Assembly: GCA_022793815.1 (NCBI GenBank)
Contig: JAAWDP010000002.1
Location: forward strand, 1 to 64,000
DNA: 64,000 nucleotides
Reading direction: 5' to 3'
From: Clostridia bacterium
Lineage (GTDB): Bacteria > Bacillota > Clostridia > Christensenellales > Pumilibacteraceae
Shown here: piece after piece, positions 30,407 to 38,921 of the stretch
Layout of the letters: every line of letters starts with the position of its first letter
Position numbering within the stretch: position 1 is the first letter of the stretch
Translations under genes and position numbers: made by a program
Notes under the pieces: model-generated
What the model saw: only the letters and a program-made list of their open reading frames with translations
What the model was told of the DNA's origin: nothing
Databases searched by the model: none

Positions 30407-32065
30407 ATGAATTTACTCGACAGGTACGTGACAAGGACAAGTTTTGCGGATTATGACGATTTGAAAAAGTCGTACCGCGTCAACGTACCCGAGCGTTTTA
30501 ATTTCGGACGCGACGTAGTGGACGAATACGCTCGTATCGAACCGAACAAAACCGCGCTTGTCTGGTGCAACGACAGCGGCGAAGAGAGAATCATATCTTT
30601 CAAGGATGTGAGCGAAAACTCGAACCGAATAGCCAATGCATTATACAAAGCCGGTATACGCAAAGGCGACGCCGTGATGGTCATGCTCATGTCGCGCTAC
30701 GAATACTGGTACACCGCAGCGGCGCTGCACAAACTGGGCGCGGTGCTTATTCCGGCGACGGCGCAGCTGACATACAAGGACATCATATACCGCTGCAATT
30801 ACGCCTCGGTAAAAGCGATTATTTCCGTAACCGCAAAGGGCGTGGGAAATTATATAGAAATGGCTCTGCCTCAGTGCCCCACCGTCAAGAAGGTGCTTAC
30901 GATAGGCAAATTATCCTGCTCCGAGGACTTTTATACTTTTTACAAAGACGCTCGGGCGGACGGAACGGATTTCGAAATAGACAATCTTACGAGCGAGCCT
31001 ATGCTGGCGTATTTCACATCCGGTACTACGGGAATGCCGAAAATGGTACAGCACTCGCACGCTTACACTCTGGCGCACATTCTGACCTCTTTCTGTTGGC
31101 ACGACTGCAAGGACGGCGGACTGCATTTCACCGCCGCCGACACGGGTTGGGGCAAAGCGAGCTGGGGCAAGATTTACGGCGAATGGTTTGCCGGCTGTGC
31201 GGTGTTCACTTACGATTATTACGGAAAATATACGCCGCTTGATTTGCTGCCGCTGTTGGAAAAATACAAGGTTACTTCGCTGTGCGCACCCCCTACCATG
31301 TACCGCTTTCTGATTAAAGAGGATTTGAGCAAGTTCGACCTTTCCTCAATAAAGCATTACACCACCGCGGGCGAGCCGCTCAATCCCGAAGTATACCGCA
31401 AGATAATAGAAAAGCTCGGACATCCGATTTACGAGGGCTACGGTCAGACGGAAACGGTGCTGTGCCTGGGTACGTTCCCTTTCATGGAGCCGCGCCCCGG
31501 TTCGATGGGCAAGCCGTCGCCGCTGTACGAAGTCGTGCTGCTCGACGAACACTCGCAGGTGATAGAGAACGATTTCTGCGAGGGCGAAATCTGCATTAAA
31601 TACAATCCCGACCAAATCGGACTTATGATAGGCTATTACAATCAGGACGGCAACGTGCGCAGTGTGTGGCAGGACGGTTATTATCACACGGGCGATGTGG
31701 CGCAGCGCGACAAGGACGGTTATTACTGGTTCGTCGGCCGCGACGACGACATAATAAAGAGCAGCGGCTACCGCATAGGACCGTTCGAGGTGGAAAGCGC
31801 GCTTATGGAACACCCCGCCGTTATGGAATGTGCGATTACCGCGGTGGACGACGACGTGCGCGGACAGGTCATAAAAGCGACGATAGTGCTTGCGAAAAAC
31901 TATTTCCCGAGCGACGAACTCAAAAAGGAATTGCAAGAGCACGTCAAGCACACGACCGCGCCGTATAAATATCCGCGTATCGTGGAATTCGTGAGCAAGC
32001 TGCCGAAAACGATTTCGGACAAAATACGGCATGCGGAAATAAGAGAACAGGACAGCAAAAAGTAG
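30407..32065 (+). CDS. AMP-forming acyl-CoA synthetase
   Basis: A 552-residue adenylate-forming enzyme of the acetyl/medium-chain acyl-CoA synthetase type. The ATP-binding P-loop is YFTSGTTGMPKMVQHSH (about 210), the A5 block YEGYGQTETV, then YHTGDVAQRDKDGYYWFVGR and SSGYRIGPFEVESAL. The C-terminal catalytic lysine is kept in PKTISDKIRH, although the usual SGK reads SDK. It activates a carboxylic acid to an acyl-AMP and then the CoA thioester. Chain length is not predictable, but closeness to ACSM-like proteins suggests short to medium or branched acids. It is a single gene with promoter, CGGAGG site and terminator. Confidence 0.9.
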   Translation: MNLLDRYVTRTSFADYDDLKKSYRVNVPERFNFGRDVVDEYARIEPNKTALVWCNDSGEERIISFKDVSENSNRIANALYKAGIRKGDAVMVMLMSRYEYWYTAAALHKLGAVLIPATAQLTYKDIIYRCNYASVKAIISVTAKGVGNYIEMALPQCPTVKKVLTIGKLSCSEDFYTFYKDARADGTDFEIDNLTSEPMLAYFTSGTTGMPKMVQHSHAYTLAHILTSFCWHDCKDGGLHFTAADTGWGKASWGKIYGEWFAGCAVFTYDYYGKYTPLDLLPLLEKYKVTSLCAPPTMYRFLIKEDLSKFDLSSIKHYTTAGEPLNPEVYRKIIEKLGHPIYEGYGQTETVLCLGTFPFMEPRPGSMGKPSPLYEVVLLDEHSQVIENDFCEGEICIKYNPDQIGLMIGYYNQDGNVRSVWQDGYYHTGDVAQRDKDGYYWFVGRDDDIIKSSGYRIGPFEVESALMEHPAVMECAITAVDDDVRGQVIKATIVLAKNYFPSDELKKELQEHVKHTTAPYKYPRIVEFVSKLPKTISDKIRHAEIREQDSKK

Positions 32066-32079
32066 TTAAACGAAAGCAT

Positions 32080-32115
32080 AAGAAAACCCCCGTATTCATT
32101 ACGGGGGTTTTAATT
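32080..32115. terminator. Bidirectional terminator
   Basis: AAAACCCCCGT (32083-32093) pairs with ACGGGGGTTTT (32101-32111). It ends the acyl-CoA synthetase gene and the convergent dgt-dnaG-rpoD-trmK operon. Confidence 0.88.
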
Positions 32116-32126
32116 TGTTACAAAAC

Positions 32127-32858
32127 TTATTTCTTTGCCGATTTGGGCATGTATATTACGCGGCGGCAGTTGTCGCACCTGCAAATTCCGTCCTTTAACA
32201 GTCCGCTGTTGCCTGCCTGCGAGAGCTGCAATCCGCAGCCGCGGCATGAGAACGTGGTTTTGTCGCTGCTGTATGCGTCTACGAAAGCGGGATACTTTCT
32301 TTCGGCGGTGAGTTCGTCGTAGACTTTCATGAGTTTGGGGTCGATTGTCGGGCGCAGCTGCGAAAGCATTTGTTTATACTTTCCGATTTCGGACTCTTTC
32401 TGCTGCTTCATGTCCTCGTACTTTTCCTTTTCCCCGACGAAGATGTCGCGCATTTTCTTTGCGCGCGCCTGAGAATCCTTGCTTTCGTCCAGCACTTTCT
32501 GAGCCTGCTTGCGTTTTGCGTCGGCTTTCTTTTCGCTTTCAGAAAGTCTGCTTTTAAGCTGTTCGAGTTCGGCAATCATTTGTTTGCGCTCTTTCGACGT
32601 GGTTTCGCCTTTGAGTTTATCCCTGTATTCGGCGACAAGCGATTTACCTTCTTTTGCCGTCTGCGCCGCTGCGGTGAGCGTTTCCACTATTTCGCCTGCG
32701 GTGCGCTCGGAATCGTCGACGCTCTTTTTTGCCGCTTCGAATTCCGCTTTGGCTTTTTTACCGCGCTGGGCGGCGTCGCTCTTCTCGACGGAATCCTGCG
32801 CACGGCGCAGTTTTATGTCGATTTCCTGATATTTGAGTAACGTATCCAAATTTGCCAC
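32127..32858 (-). CDS. Coiled-coil protein with C-terminal C4 zinc ribbon
   Basis: A 243-residue protein. Residues 1-180 are a charged, heptad-like coiled coil, and residues about 205-236 form a zinc ribbon (SCRGCGLQLS ... CRCDNCRRVIY). This is the DUF164/CdsZ-like arrangement, commonly found beside rpoD and trmK in Bacillota. In the family the coiled coil is a rod and the ribbon may bind nucleic acid or protein; the precise role is not established. It is the last gene of the dgt-to-trmK operon, 44 bases after trmK. Confidence 0.88.
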   Translation of the reverse strand: MANLDTLLKYQEIDIKLRRAQDSVEKSDAAQRGKKAKAEFEAAKKSVDDSERTAGEIVETLTAAAQTAKEGKSLVAEYRDKLKGETTSKERKQMIAELEQLKSRLSESEKKADAKRKQAQKVLDESKDSQARAKKMRDIFVGEKEKYEDMKQQKESEIGKYKQMLSQLRPTIDPKLMKVYDELTAERKYPAFVDAYSSDKTTFSCRGCGLQLSQAGNSGLLKDGICRCDNCRRVIYMPKSAKK

Positions 32859-32902
32859 TGTATCCTCCTTTCGCCCGCAATACGTAAAGCGGGCACGGAC
32901 AA

Positions 32903-33529
32903 TTATCCGTCGATTTTTTTATTATTCAATACTTGCACCGCCGCCGCGAGAATACGGCTGTTTTTGCCGTCCGCGGGCAGTCTTTCGTAAACGTTTTTCA
33001 GCTTTTCGCACATTTTCACAAGCACGGCGTCGGGATGACTTACGTTTATTCCGAACATTGTTTCGAGCTCGCTCAAACGTCCCTCGCCCTTTTCGAAACG
33101 CATGACGGGATAGTATCTGCCGCGTTCGAACGCGAGCTTTTCTTCCGTAAGTTTATACCCGAGTTTTTCCGTGAGCGTTTTTCTGACCTCGTGCGCCTGC
33201 GTTTGCGGTTGAAGAACCAAGGCTGCGTTTGTGCCGCTCCGCGAAATTATGCCGAGCATTGTTTGAGCGCCCATGCCGCAGATTGTCACGGTATCGAAAT
33301 CGCGCGGCACGGCGTCCAGTCCGTCGCTTACAATGCATACTGCGTCGTCCCTGCCGCTCAGAGCGGTCTGTGCCTTTTCCAGCGACTTAGCACTTATGTC
33401 GCATGCATAAGCTTTTTTCGCTCTGCCCGATTCGAGCGCGGCGAGCGGCAGCAGTCCGTGGTCGCAGCCTATATCGGCAAGCACGTTGGCTCCGCGTATA
33501 AGTTCGAGCGCGGCTTCGAGCCGTTTCAC
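32903..33529 (-). CDS. trmK: tRNA (adenine(22)-N1)-methyltransferase
   Basis: A 208-residue SAM methyltransferase with motif [20 protein letters not shown] (about 16-34) and the TrmK block [15 protein letters not shown] followed by [14 protein letters not shown]. TrmK methylates N1 of A22 in the tRNA D-loop and is typically encoded directly after rpoD in Bacillota, as here. The start is GTG at 33529, overlapping the sigma factor stop as GTGA. Confidence 0.9.
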   Translation of the reverse strand: MKRLEAALELIRGANVLADIGCDHGLLPLAALESGRAKKAYACDISAKSLEKAQTALSGRDDAVCIVSDGLDAVPRDFDTVTICGMGAQTMLGIISRSGTNAALVLQPQTQAHEVRKTLTEKLGYKLTEEKLAFERGRYYPVMRFEKGEGRLSELETMFGINVSHPDAVLVKMCEKLKNVYERLPADGKNSRILAAAVQVLNNKKIDG

Positions 33530-34644
33530 TGGTCGATATAGTCCTTCAATTTTTTGCTGCGCGCGGGATGGCGCAGTTTTCTGAGCGCTTTCGCCTCTAT
33601 CTGACGGACGCGTTCGCGCGTTACGCCGAATTCTTTACCGACGTCTTCGAGCGTTCGGGGTCTGCCGTCGTCCAGACCGTAGCGGCGGCGCAACACCATT
33701 TCTTCGCGGGGGTCGAGCGTGTTGAGCGTATCGAGCAGCTGCTGTTTCAAAAGCGCGTAAGTTGCGGCGTCCTGCGGAGTTGCGGTGTTGTCGTCGGCTA
33801 TGAAATCTCCGAGGTGACTGTCGTCATCGTCGCCGACAGGGGTGTCCCACGGCAGCGGCGTGCGGGCTATGCGCTGGATTTCGCGCACGCGCTCCTCGCT
33901 GACGCCCATTTCCTTGGCTACCTCTGACGTAGTGGGCGTTCTGCCGAGGCGCTGTTCGAGGTTCTGCGATGCGTGCTTTTCCTTGTTTATCATCTCGCCC
34001 ATGTGGACGGGGATTCTTATCGTGCGCGCCTGGTCGGCTACGGCACGGGTTATCGCCTGTCTTATCCACCAGGTCGCGTAGGTCGAAAAACGGAAGCCCT
34101 TTGTATAGTCGAACTTGTCCACGGCTTTCATGAGTCCCATATTGCCCTCTTGTATCAGGTCGAGAAACTGCAAGCCCCTGCCGACGTAACGCTTGGCAAC
34201 GGACACCACAAGGCGCAGATTGGACTCGGAAAGTTTGCGTTTTGCGTTTTCGTCGCCGTCCAGCGCCTTTTTGGCAAGTTCTATTTCCTCGTCGCCGCTG
34301 AGCAGCGGCACTTTTCCTATGTCTTTGAGATAGACTTTGACCGGGTCGTCCGCCGAAGCGTCTGACACGAGCGATTCGAGCGGAATGTCGGTGCGTATCA
34401 CTTCGGGCGTATATATGACCTCTATGCCCTCTTTTTCCATGGTGCGGAAAACCGCTTCCATTTCCTCCGCGCTGGCTTCGCAGACGGGTACCAGTCTTTC
34501 GCCAACTTCGTCGTAGGTGATGTGTCCGCGTTTTTTGCCTATGCGGATAAGACGTTTGACTTCCTTATCTATAAGGGCGAGCCTGCGTTCCGCCGCCGCT
34601 TTGGTTTCGGTATTTACCTTTGTTTTTTCTTCTTTTTGCGCCAT
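33526..34644 (-). CDS. RNA polymerase primary-type sigma factor, second tandem copy
   Basis: A 372-residue sigma-70 factor. It has one region 1.1-like module ([17 protein letters not shown], about 35-85), no large non-conserved insert, region 2 with [26 protein letters not shown] and [20 protein letters not shown], and region 4 with [15 protein letters not shown] and [20 protein letters not shown]. Regions 2.4 and 4.2 match the neighbour almost exactly, so promoter hexamer preference should be similar. Region 3 differs ([21 protein letters not shown] instead of HMVETINKL). The ATG at 34644 lies 11 bases after GGAGG; a GTG three codons upstream is too near that site. It is a paralogue, perhaps stationary-phase or accessory. 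Confidence 0.88.
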   Translation of the reverse strand: MAQKEEKTKVNTETKAAAERRLALIDKEVKRLIRIGKKRGHITYDEVGERLVPVCEASAEEMEAVFRTMEKEGIEVIYTPEVIRTDIPLESLVSDASADDPVKVYLKDIGKVPLLSGDEEIELAKKALDGDENAKRKLSESNLRLVVSVAKRYVGRGLQFLDLIQEGNMGLMKAVDKFDYTKGFRFSTYATWWIRQAITRAVADQARTIRIPVHMGEMINKEKHASQNLEQRLGRTPTTSEVAKEMGVSEERVREIQRIARTPLPWDTPVGDDDDSHLGDFIADDNTATPQDAATYALLKQQLLDTLNTLDPREEMVLRRRYGLDDGRPRTLEDVGKEFGVTRERVRQIEAKALRKLRHPARSKKLKDYIDQ

Positions 34645-34698
34645 AGAGAGCACAACCTCCTTATCACAATTGGAAAACTCTTTTCCTCTGCCTCGCCT

Positions 34699-35961
34699 TT
34701 ACATGTCCACGTATTCGCGTAACTTTTTGCTGCGCGAGGGGTGTCTGAGTTTTCTGAGCGCTTTGGCTTCTATCTGACGTATTCTTTCGCGCGTAACTCC
34801 GAACTCTTTGCCTACTTCTTCGAGCGTGCGAGGATGACCGTCGTCTATTCCGTACCTGAGGCGTATTACCATTTCCTCGCGCGGCGTGAGTGTGTCGAGT
34901 ATTTCTATCAGCTGTTCTTTGAGCAGAGCGAATGCCGCCATGTCCTGCGGCGCAGCCGCCTTGTCGTCCTCGATAAAGTCGCCGAGGTGACTGTCGTCTT
35001 CTTCGCCTATCGGGGTTTCGAGCGACACGGGGTCGAGCGCGATTTTCTGTATCTCCCTCACCCGCTCTTCGGTTATGTTCATTTCTTTGGCAATTTCCGT
35101 AACGCTCGGGTCTCTGCCCAGACGCTGGACAAGCAGCCTGGTTGCCCGCGTGAGTTTGTTTATGGTTTCCACCATGTGGACGGGGATTCTTATCGTGCGC
35201 GCCTGGTCGGCTATCGCGCGCGTTATCGCCTGTCTTATCCACCAGGTCGCGTAAGTCGAAAAGCGGAAGCCCTTTGTATAGTCGAACTTCTCCACGGCTT
35301 TCATGAGTCCGATGTTGCCCTCTTGTATGAGATCCAAAAACTGCATGCCGCGTCCGACGTGGCGCTTGGCTATGGAAACGACAAGACGGAGATTGGACTC
35401 GGAAAGGCGGCGCTTGGCTTCTTCGTCGCCGTCGAGCATGCGGCGTGCGAGCGCGGTTTCTTCGTCGCCGCTGAGCAGCGGCACTCTGCCTATGTCTTTG
35501 AGATAAACCTTGACGGGGTCGTCTACGGAAATTTCGGAAACTATTTTATCGAAGCTGTCGAGTTTTGCGTCGTCGGCTCCGTAAGTTATCTTTATGCCCT
35601 CCGCCGCGATTATCCGAAACACCTCTTCCATCTGCTCCGCGCTGGCTTCGCAGACGGGCACGAGCCGTTCGCCGATTTCGTCGTAGGTCAAACTGCCGCG
35701 GCGCGTACCGACGGCTATGAGTCTTCGAAGCTCCTTATGAATGGCGTCGCCGAGCGCAACGCTTTTAGCCTCGCGTACCACTTTGATGCCGTCGTCTTCT
35801 TCGAGTCGGCGCAAAACTTCGTCCATCTGCGCCGCTCCCGCTTCGCATGCCAGCACAAGTTTTTCGCCGATTTCGTCGTAAGTGACGCTACCCCGCTTTT
35901 TGCCCGTTTCCACGAGCGCGGCGTAAGCTTTCAGCATTTTTTCGTCTAATATTTCCGACAT
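34699..35961 (-). CDS. rpoD: RNA polymerase primary sigma factor, first tandem copy
   Basis: A 420-residue sigma-70 factor with canonical region 3 ([19 protein letters not shown]), region 2.4 [17 protein letters not shown] and region 4.2 [22 protein letters not shown] take this copy as the housekeeping RpoD/SigA because of its place directly after dnaG. Unusually, the N-terminal 1.1 module is doubled: [17 protein letters not shown] at about 20-36 and [17 protein letters not shown] at about 84-100, each followed by a similar Cys-Glu-Ala helix. It starts 19 bases after dnaG. The second sigma factor follows after a 54-base gap. Confidence 0.92.
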   Translation of the reverse strand: MSEILDEKMLKAYAALVETGKKRGSVTYDEIGEKLVLACEAGAAQMDEVLRRLEEDDGIKVVREAKSVALGDAIHKELRRLIAVGTRRGSLTYDEIGERLVPVCEASAEQMEEVFRIIAAEGIKITYGADDAKLDSFDKIVSEISVDDPVKVYLKDIGRVPLLSGDEETALARRMLDGDEEAKRRLSESNLRLVVSIAKRHVGRGMQFLDLIQEGNIGLMKAVEKFDYTKGFRFSTYATWWIRQAITRAIADQARTIRIPVHMVETINKLTRATRLLVQRLGRDPSVTEIAKEMNITEERVREIQKIALDPVSLETPIGEEDDSHLGDFIEDDKAAAPQDMAAFALLKEQLIEILDTLTPREEMVIRLRYGIDDGHPRTLEEVGKEFGVTRERIRQIEAKALRKLRHPSRSKKLREYVDM

Positions 35962-35980
35962 TGCTTCGTCCTTCTTTCTC

Positions 35981-37747
35981 TTACCTGTTTGTTTTTATCT
36001 CGGACAGCTTTCGCGTAAGGCTTCCTATCTTTTTCAAAAGCGTCAGCTGTTCTTCTTTGTCCGCGCCTTTGAGCGCGTCGTTCATTGCGGCAAGTTCGTC
36101 TTCGGCTTTTTTTATTTCCAGCCGCCTCAAACAGTCGCGGTATTTTTCCGCGCCGTCGCCGTCCATAAACTCGTAATCGGCTATCTCGGCAAGCAGCGCC
36201 TTGCCGCCGTCGGTCAGCGCGTAAAACATGGAGTCCATGCGCACGCCGCCGCCTTTCAGACTTTCGCAAAGCGCACCGTACACTTCGCGGTAAGTTTCGT
36301 CGGGCAGTATATTTTCGTCGAACCCGACGGCTGCGTAGTCTTTTTCCGACGCTATCGCGGCAAGCATGAACAGCGCCGCGCGGCGGTCCGAACTGCTTTC
36401 GCGGGTTTTACCTACGGGCGTAGCCGTTGCGGGGGCATCGCTTTCCGAAAAAGAAAGCTCCGCCTGTTTCATAAGCACCTGCTTGCTGTAACCCGTGTAA
36501 GACTGAACGAGGTTGATGTACTCTTCCTGCTGGACGGGATTGGGCAAAGCGGTAATGACCTTGACCGCTTCCACCGTGAACTTGGATTTTTCTTCGGGGT
36601 CGGTCAAATCGTAAGCCTTTTTCAGCGTTTCGATTTTGAACGCCGTGAGCGTTTTCGCCTCGTCGAGCAGTTTTTTATAGGTCGTTGAACCGAGTTTTTT
36701 GATTACGTCGTCGGGGTCCATGCCGTCGGGCAAAGACACGACTCTGACGGAAAGTCCGCAATCGGCGAGTATGTCAAGTCCGCGCATGGTTGCCTTCTGA
36801 CCAGCCGAATCGCCGTCGTAACTTATGTATACCTTTTGGGCATAGTTCTTTATCAGCTTGGCTTGCTGCGCCGTAAGCGCGGTGCCCATGGACGCTACCG
36901 CAGTGTCGAAACCGCCCTTGTGCAGCGCTATTACGTCCATATAGCCTTCCGTCATTATTACGAAATCCACGTTTTCGCGCTGCTTCTTTTTTTTCAGCAG
37001 GTTGATGCCGTAGATGTTGCGCGACTTGTCGAAAATCGGCGTCTGCGACGAATTTCGGTATTTTGCGAACTCGTAATTTTCTTTGAGCGTTCTGCCGCCG
37101 AATGCCACTACGTCGCCGAAGTTGTCTATTATGGGAAACAGCAGCCTGCCGTAGAACACGTCGTAATAGGAGTCGGCGCGCTGTTCTATGAGTCCCGCTT
37201 CCTTCATTTCTGGCTTCGTATAGCCCTTGGACAGCAGAAAGTCGATTATCTCGGTGCCGTTGATACTGTAACCGAGTCCGAACTTGGTTACGAGAGGTTT
37301 CTCGATTCCGCGCCTGACAAGATATGCGCATGCCGTCGACGCCTGAGGCGAGGACAGGTTTTCATGGTAGTGCCTTGCGGCGTCGCGCATGAGCGACGCA
37401 AGGCGTTTTTTCTTTTCGCGGTCGTAACCGCCGCTTCTGCCGCCGCTTTTGAACTGCGGCACTTCGATATGCGCGTTTTCCGCAAGAATGCGCACCGCAT
37501 CCATAAAGTCGACGCTCTCCATTTTTTCGACGAAAGTTATGGCGTTTCCGCTCTCTTTGCAACCGAAACAATGATAGAACTGCTTGCCTTGGTTGACTGC
37601 GAACGAAGGGTCTTTTTCATGATGAAACGGGCAACAGCCCCAATGCGTATTGCCCTTCTGCTTCAACGGCACGTATCTCGAAATAACAGACACTATATCC
37701 GTTTTCGCCAGCAGTTCGTCGATAAACTCTCTGAAATCGTCGTTCAA
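35981..37747 (-). CDS. dnaG: DNA primase
   Basis: A 588-residue primase. The CHC2 zinc domain has [11 protein letters not shown] and [11 protein letters not shown] (residues about 40-66), the RNA-polymerase core follows, and the TOPRIM fold has [14 protein letters not shown] and [17 protein letters not shown] (about 255-335). The C-terminal helicase-binding part is short and helical. It makes RNA primers at the fork. Length is normal. It sits in the macromolecular-synthesis cluster between dgt (31 bases upstream) and rpoD. Confidence 0.95.
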   Translation of the reverse strand: MNDDFREFIDELLAKTDIVSVISRYVPLKQKGNTHWGCCPFHHEKDPSFAVNQGKQFYHCFGCKESGNAITFVEKMESVDFMDAVRILAENAHIEVPQFKSGGRSGGYDREKKKRLASLMRDAARHYHENLSSPQASTACAYLVRRGIEKPLVTKFGLGYSINGTEIIDFLLSKGYTKPEMKEAGLIEQRADSYYDVFYGRLLFPIIDNFGDVVAFGGRTLKENYEFAKYRNSSQTPIFDKSRNIYGINLLKKKKQRENVDFVIMTEGYMDVIALHKGGFDTAVASMGTALTAQQAKLIKNYAQKVYISYDGDSAGQKATMRGLDILADCGLSVRVVSLPDGMDPDDVIKKLGSTTYKKLLDEAKTLTAFKIETLKKAYDLTDPEEKSKFTVEAVKVITALPNPVQQEEYINLVQSYTGYSKQVLMKQAELSFSESDAPATATPVGKTRESSSDRRAALFMLAAIASEKDYAAVGFDENILPDETYREVYGALCESLKGGGVRMDSMFYALTDGGKALLAEIADYEFMDGDGAEKYRDCLRRLEIKKAEDELAAMNDALKGADKEEQLTLLKKIGSLTRKLSEIKTNR

Positions 37748-37778
37748 ATCCTACGGCTTTTCTCCTGTCGTTCGTTAT

Positions 37779-38774
37779 TCACAGCACCGACCAGCCTTTC
37801 GGCACAGCCACGTCTTCGAATACCTTTATCGCGTAATTGTCGCTCATGGAAGCGATGAAATCCGCAGCCGCACGCTTTACGTCGCCGTCCGCGTTTTCCA
37901 CGAAACCTTGCGGGAGCTTGTCCTCTCTTTTCGAAAAGTAGTCGAACAGGTATTCTATCATGCTTTCGGCTTTGCCCTCTTCGCTTTTCGCCGCGCCCGC
38001 GGTGTAGACGCGTTCGAACAAAAATGCACGCAGTCCCATGATATTTTCCCGCATTTGCTCTCCCGGTTCGACTTTCGGCGACATGTAACTGTTATTTATT
38101 ATGTCCATTATCATGGTATCGATACGCTCGCCGTGTGTGACTCCGAATATGCGCGCAAACTTTTTCGGTATGTCGCTTTCCTTTATCACTCCGCCGCGCA
38201 AAGCGTCGTCGATGTCGTGATTTATGTACGCGATTTTGTCGCTCCACCTTACCGTTTCGCCCTCGCGCGTGGAAGGCGTGCCTGCGCTGGTATGGTTGAG
38301 TATGCCGTCGCGCACCTCGTAAGTGAGGTTTAAACCTTTGCCGCCGTTTTCGAGTACGTCGACCACTCTGAGCGAATGGACGTTGTGCCTGAACTCCAAG
38401 TGCCGCGAAAGCGCGCGTTCGCCGGCGTGTCCGAACGGCGTATGTCCGAGGTCATGCGCCAAAGCGATTGCCTCGGTCAAATCTCCGTTCAGCCGAAGCG
38501 CGAACGCAACCGTTCTCGCTATTTGGCTGACTTCGAGCGTATGCGTAAGACGGGTGCGGTAATAGTCGCCCTCGGGTGCGAGAAACACCTGCGTCTTGTG
38601 TTTAAGGCGGCGAAACGCTTTGCTGTGAATGATTCGGTCGCGGTCGCGTTGGTAATCGGTACGCAGTCCGCACGGCGCGGCAGGTTTAAGCCGCCCCTTG
38701 CCGTCTTTGCTGTGAGCGGCATAGGGACTGAGAAAATCTTCTTCGAATTTCAGCGCGCGTTCTTTAAAGTTCAT
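37779..38774 (-). CDS. dgt: dGTPase-like HD-domain triphosphohydrolase
   Basis: A 331-residue HD phosphohydrolase with RDRDRIIHSKAFRRLKHKTQ, the first His in RLTHTLEVSQIART and the HD pair in IALAHDLGHTPFGHAGE, the signature of dGTP triphosphohydrolase-like proteins that cut dNTPs to nucleoside and tripolyphosphate. This shorter type often sits before dnaG in Clostridia. The ATG at 38774 is chosen, since the predicted transcription start (38782) lies downstream of the earlier ATG at 38786. AAGG is only 4 bases before it. First gene of the dgt-dnaG-rpoD-sigma-trmK-zinc ribbon operon. Confidence 0.9.
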   Translation of the reverse strand: MNFKERALKFEEDFLSPYAAHSKDGKGRLKPAAPCGLRTDYQRDRDRIIHSKAFRRLKHKTQVFLAPEGDYYRTRLTHTLEVSQIARTVAFALRLNGDLTEAIALAHDLGHTPFGHAGERALSRHLEFRHNVHSLRVVDVLENGGKGLNLTYEVRDGILNHTSAGTPSTREGETVRWSDKIAYINHDIDDALRGGVIKESDIPKKFARIFGVTHGERIDTMIMDIINNSYMSPKVEPGEQMRENIMGLRAFLFERVYTAGAAKSEEGKAESMIEYLFDYFSKREDKLPQGFVENADGDVKRAAADFIASMSDNYAIKVFEDVAVPKGWSVL

Positions 38775-38788
38775 TTTGCCTTGCATAG

Positions 38789-38817
38789 AGTATACGTGTT
38801 TTTCCCTGTTTTGTCAA
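38789..38817 (-). promoter_or_regulatory. Promoter of the dgt-dnaG-rpoD operon
   Basis: Minus strand: TTGACA (38812-38817), 17 bases, TATACT (38789-38794). The predicted +1 at 38782 leaves a leader of only about 8 bases before the dgt ATG. Confidence 0.8.
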
Positions 38818-38864
38818 GTCTTTAAGGGCAAGCCGTCGTTTTTCGCAAAAATACGGATTGCGGC

Positions 38865-38896
38865 GAAAAGAAAAATCCGCCTTTCGGGGCGGATTC
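38865..38896 (-). terminator. Terminator of the subtilase-Opp operon
   Basis: AATCCGCC (38874-38881) pairs with GGCGGATT (38888-38895). On the minus strand it is followed by TTTTTCTTTTC. It lies 27 bases after the oppF stop. Confidence 0.85.
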
Positions 38897-38921
38897 GGTT
38901 TGGTTTGAGGTTAAACGGCTG

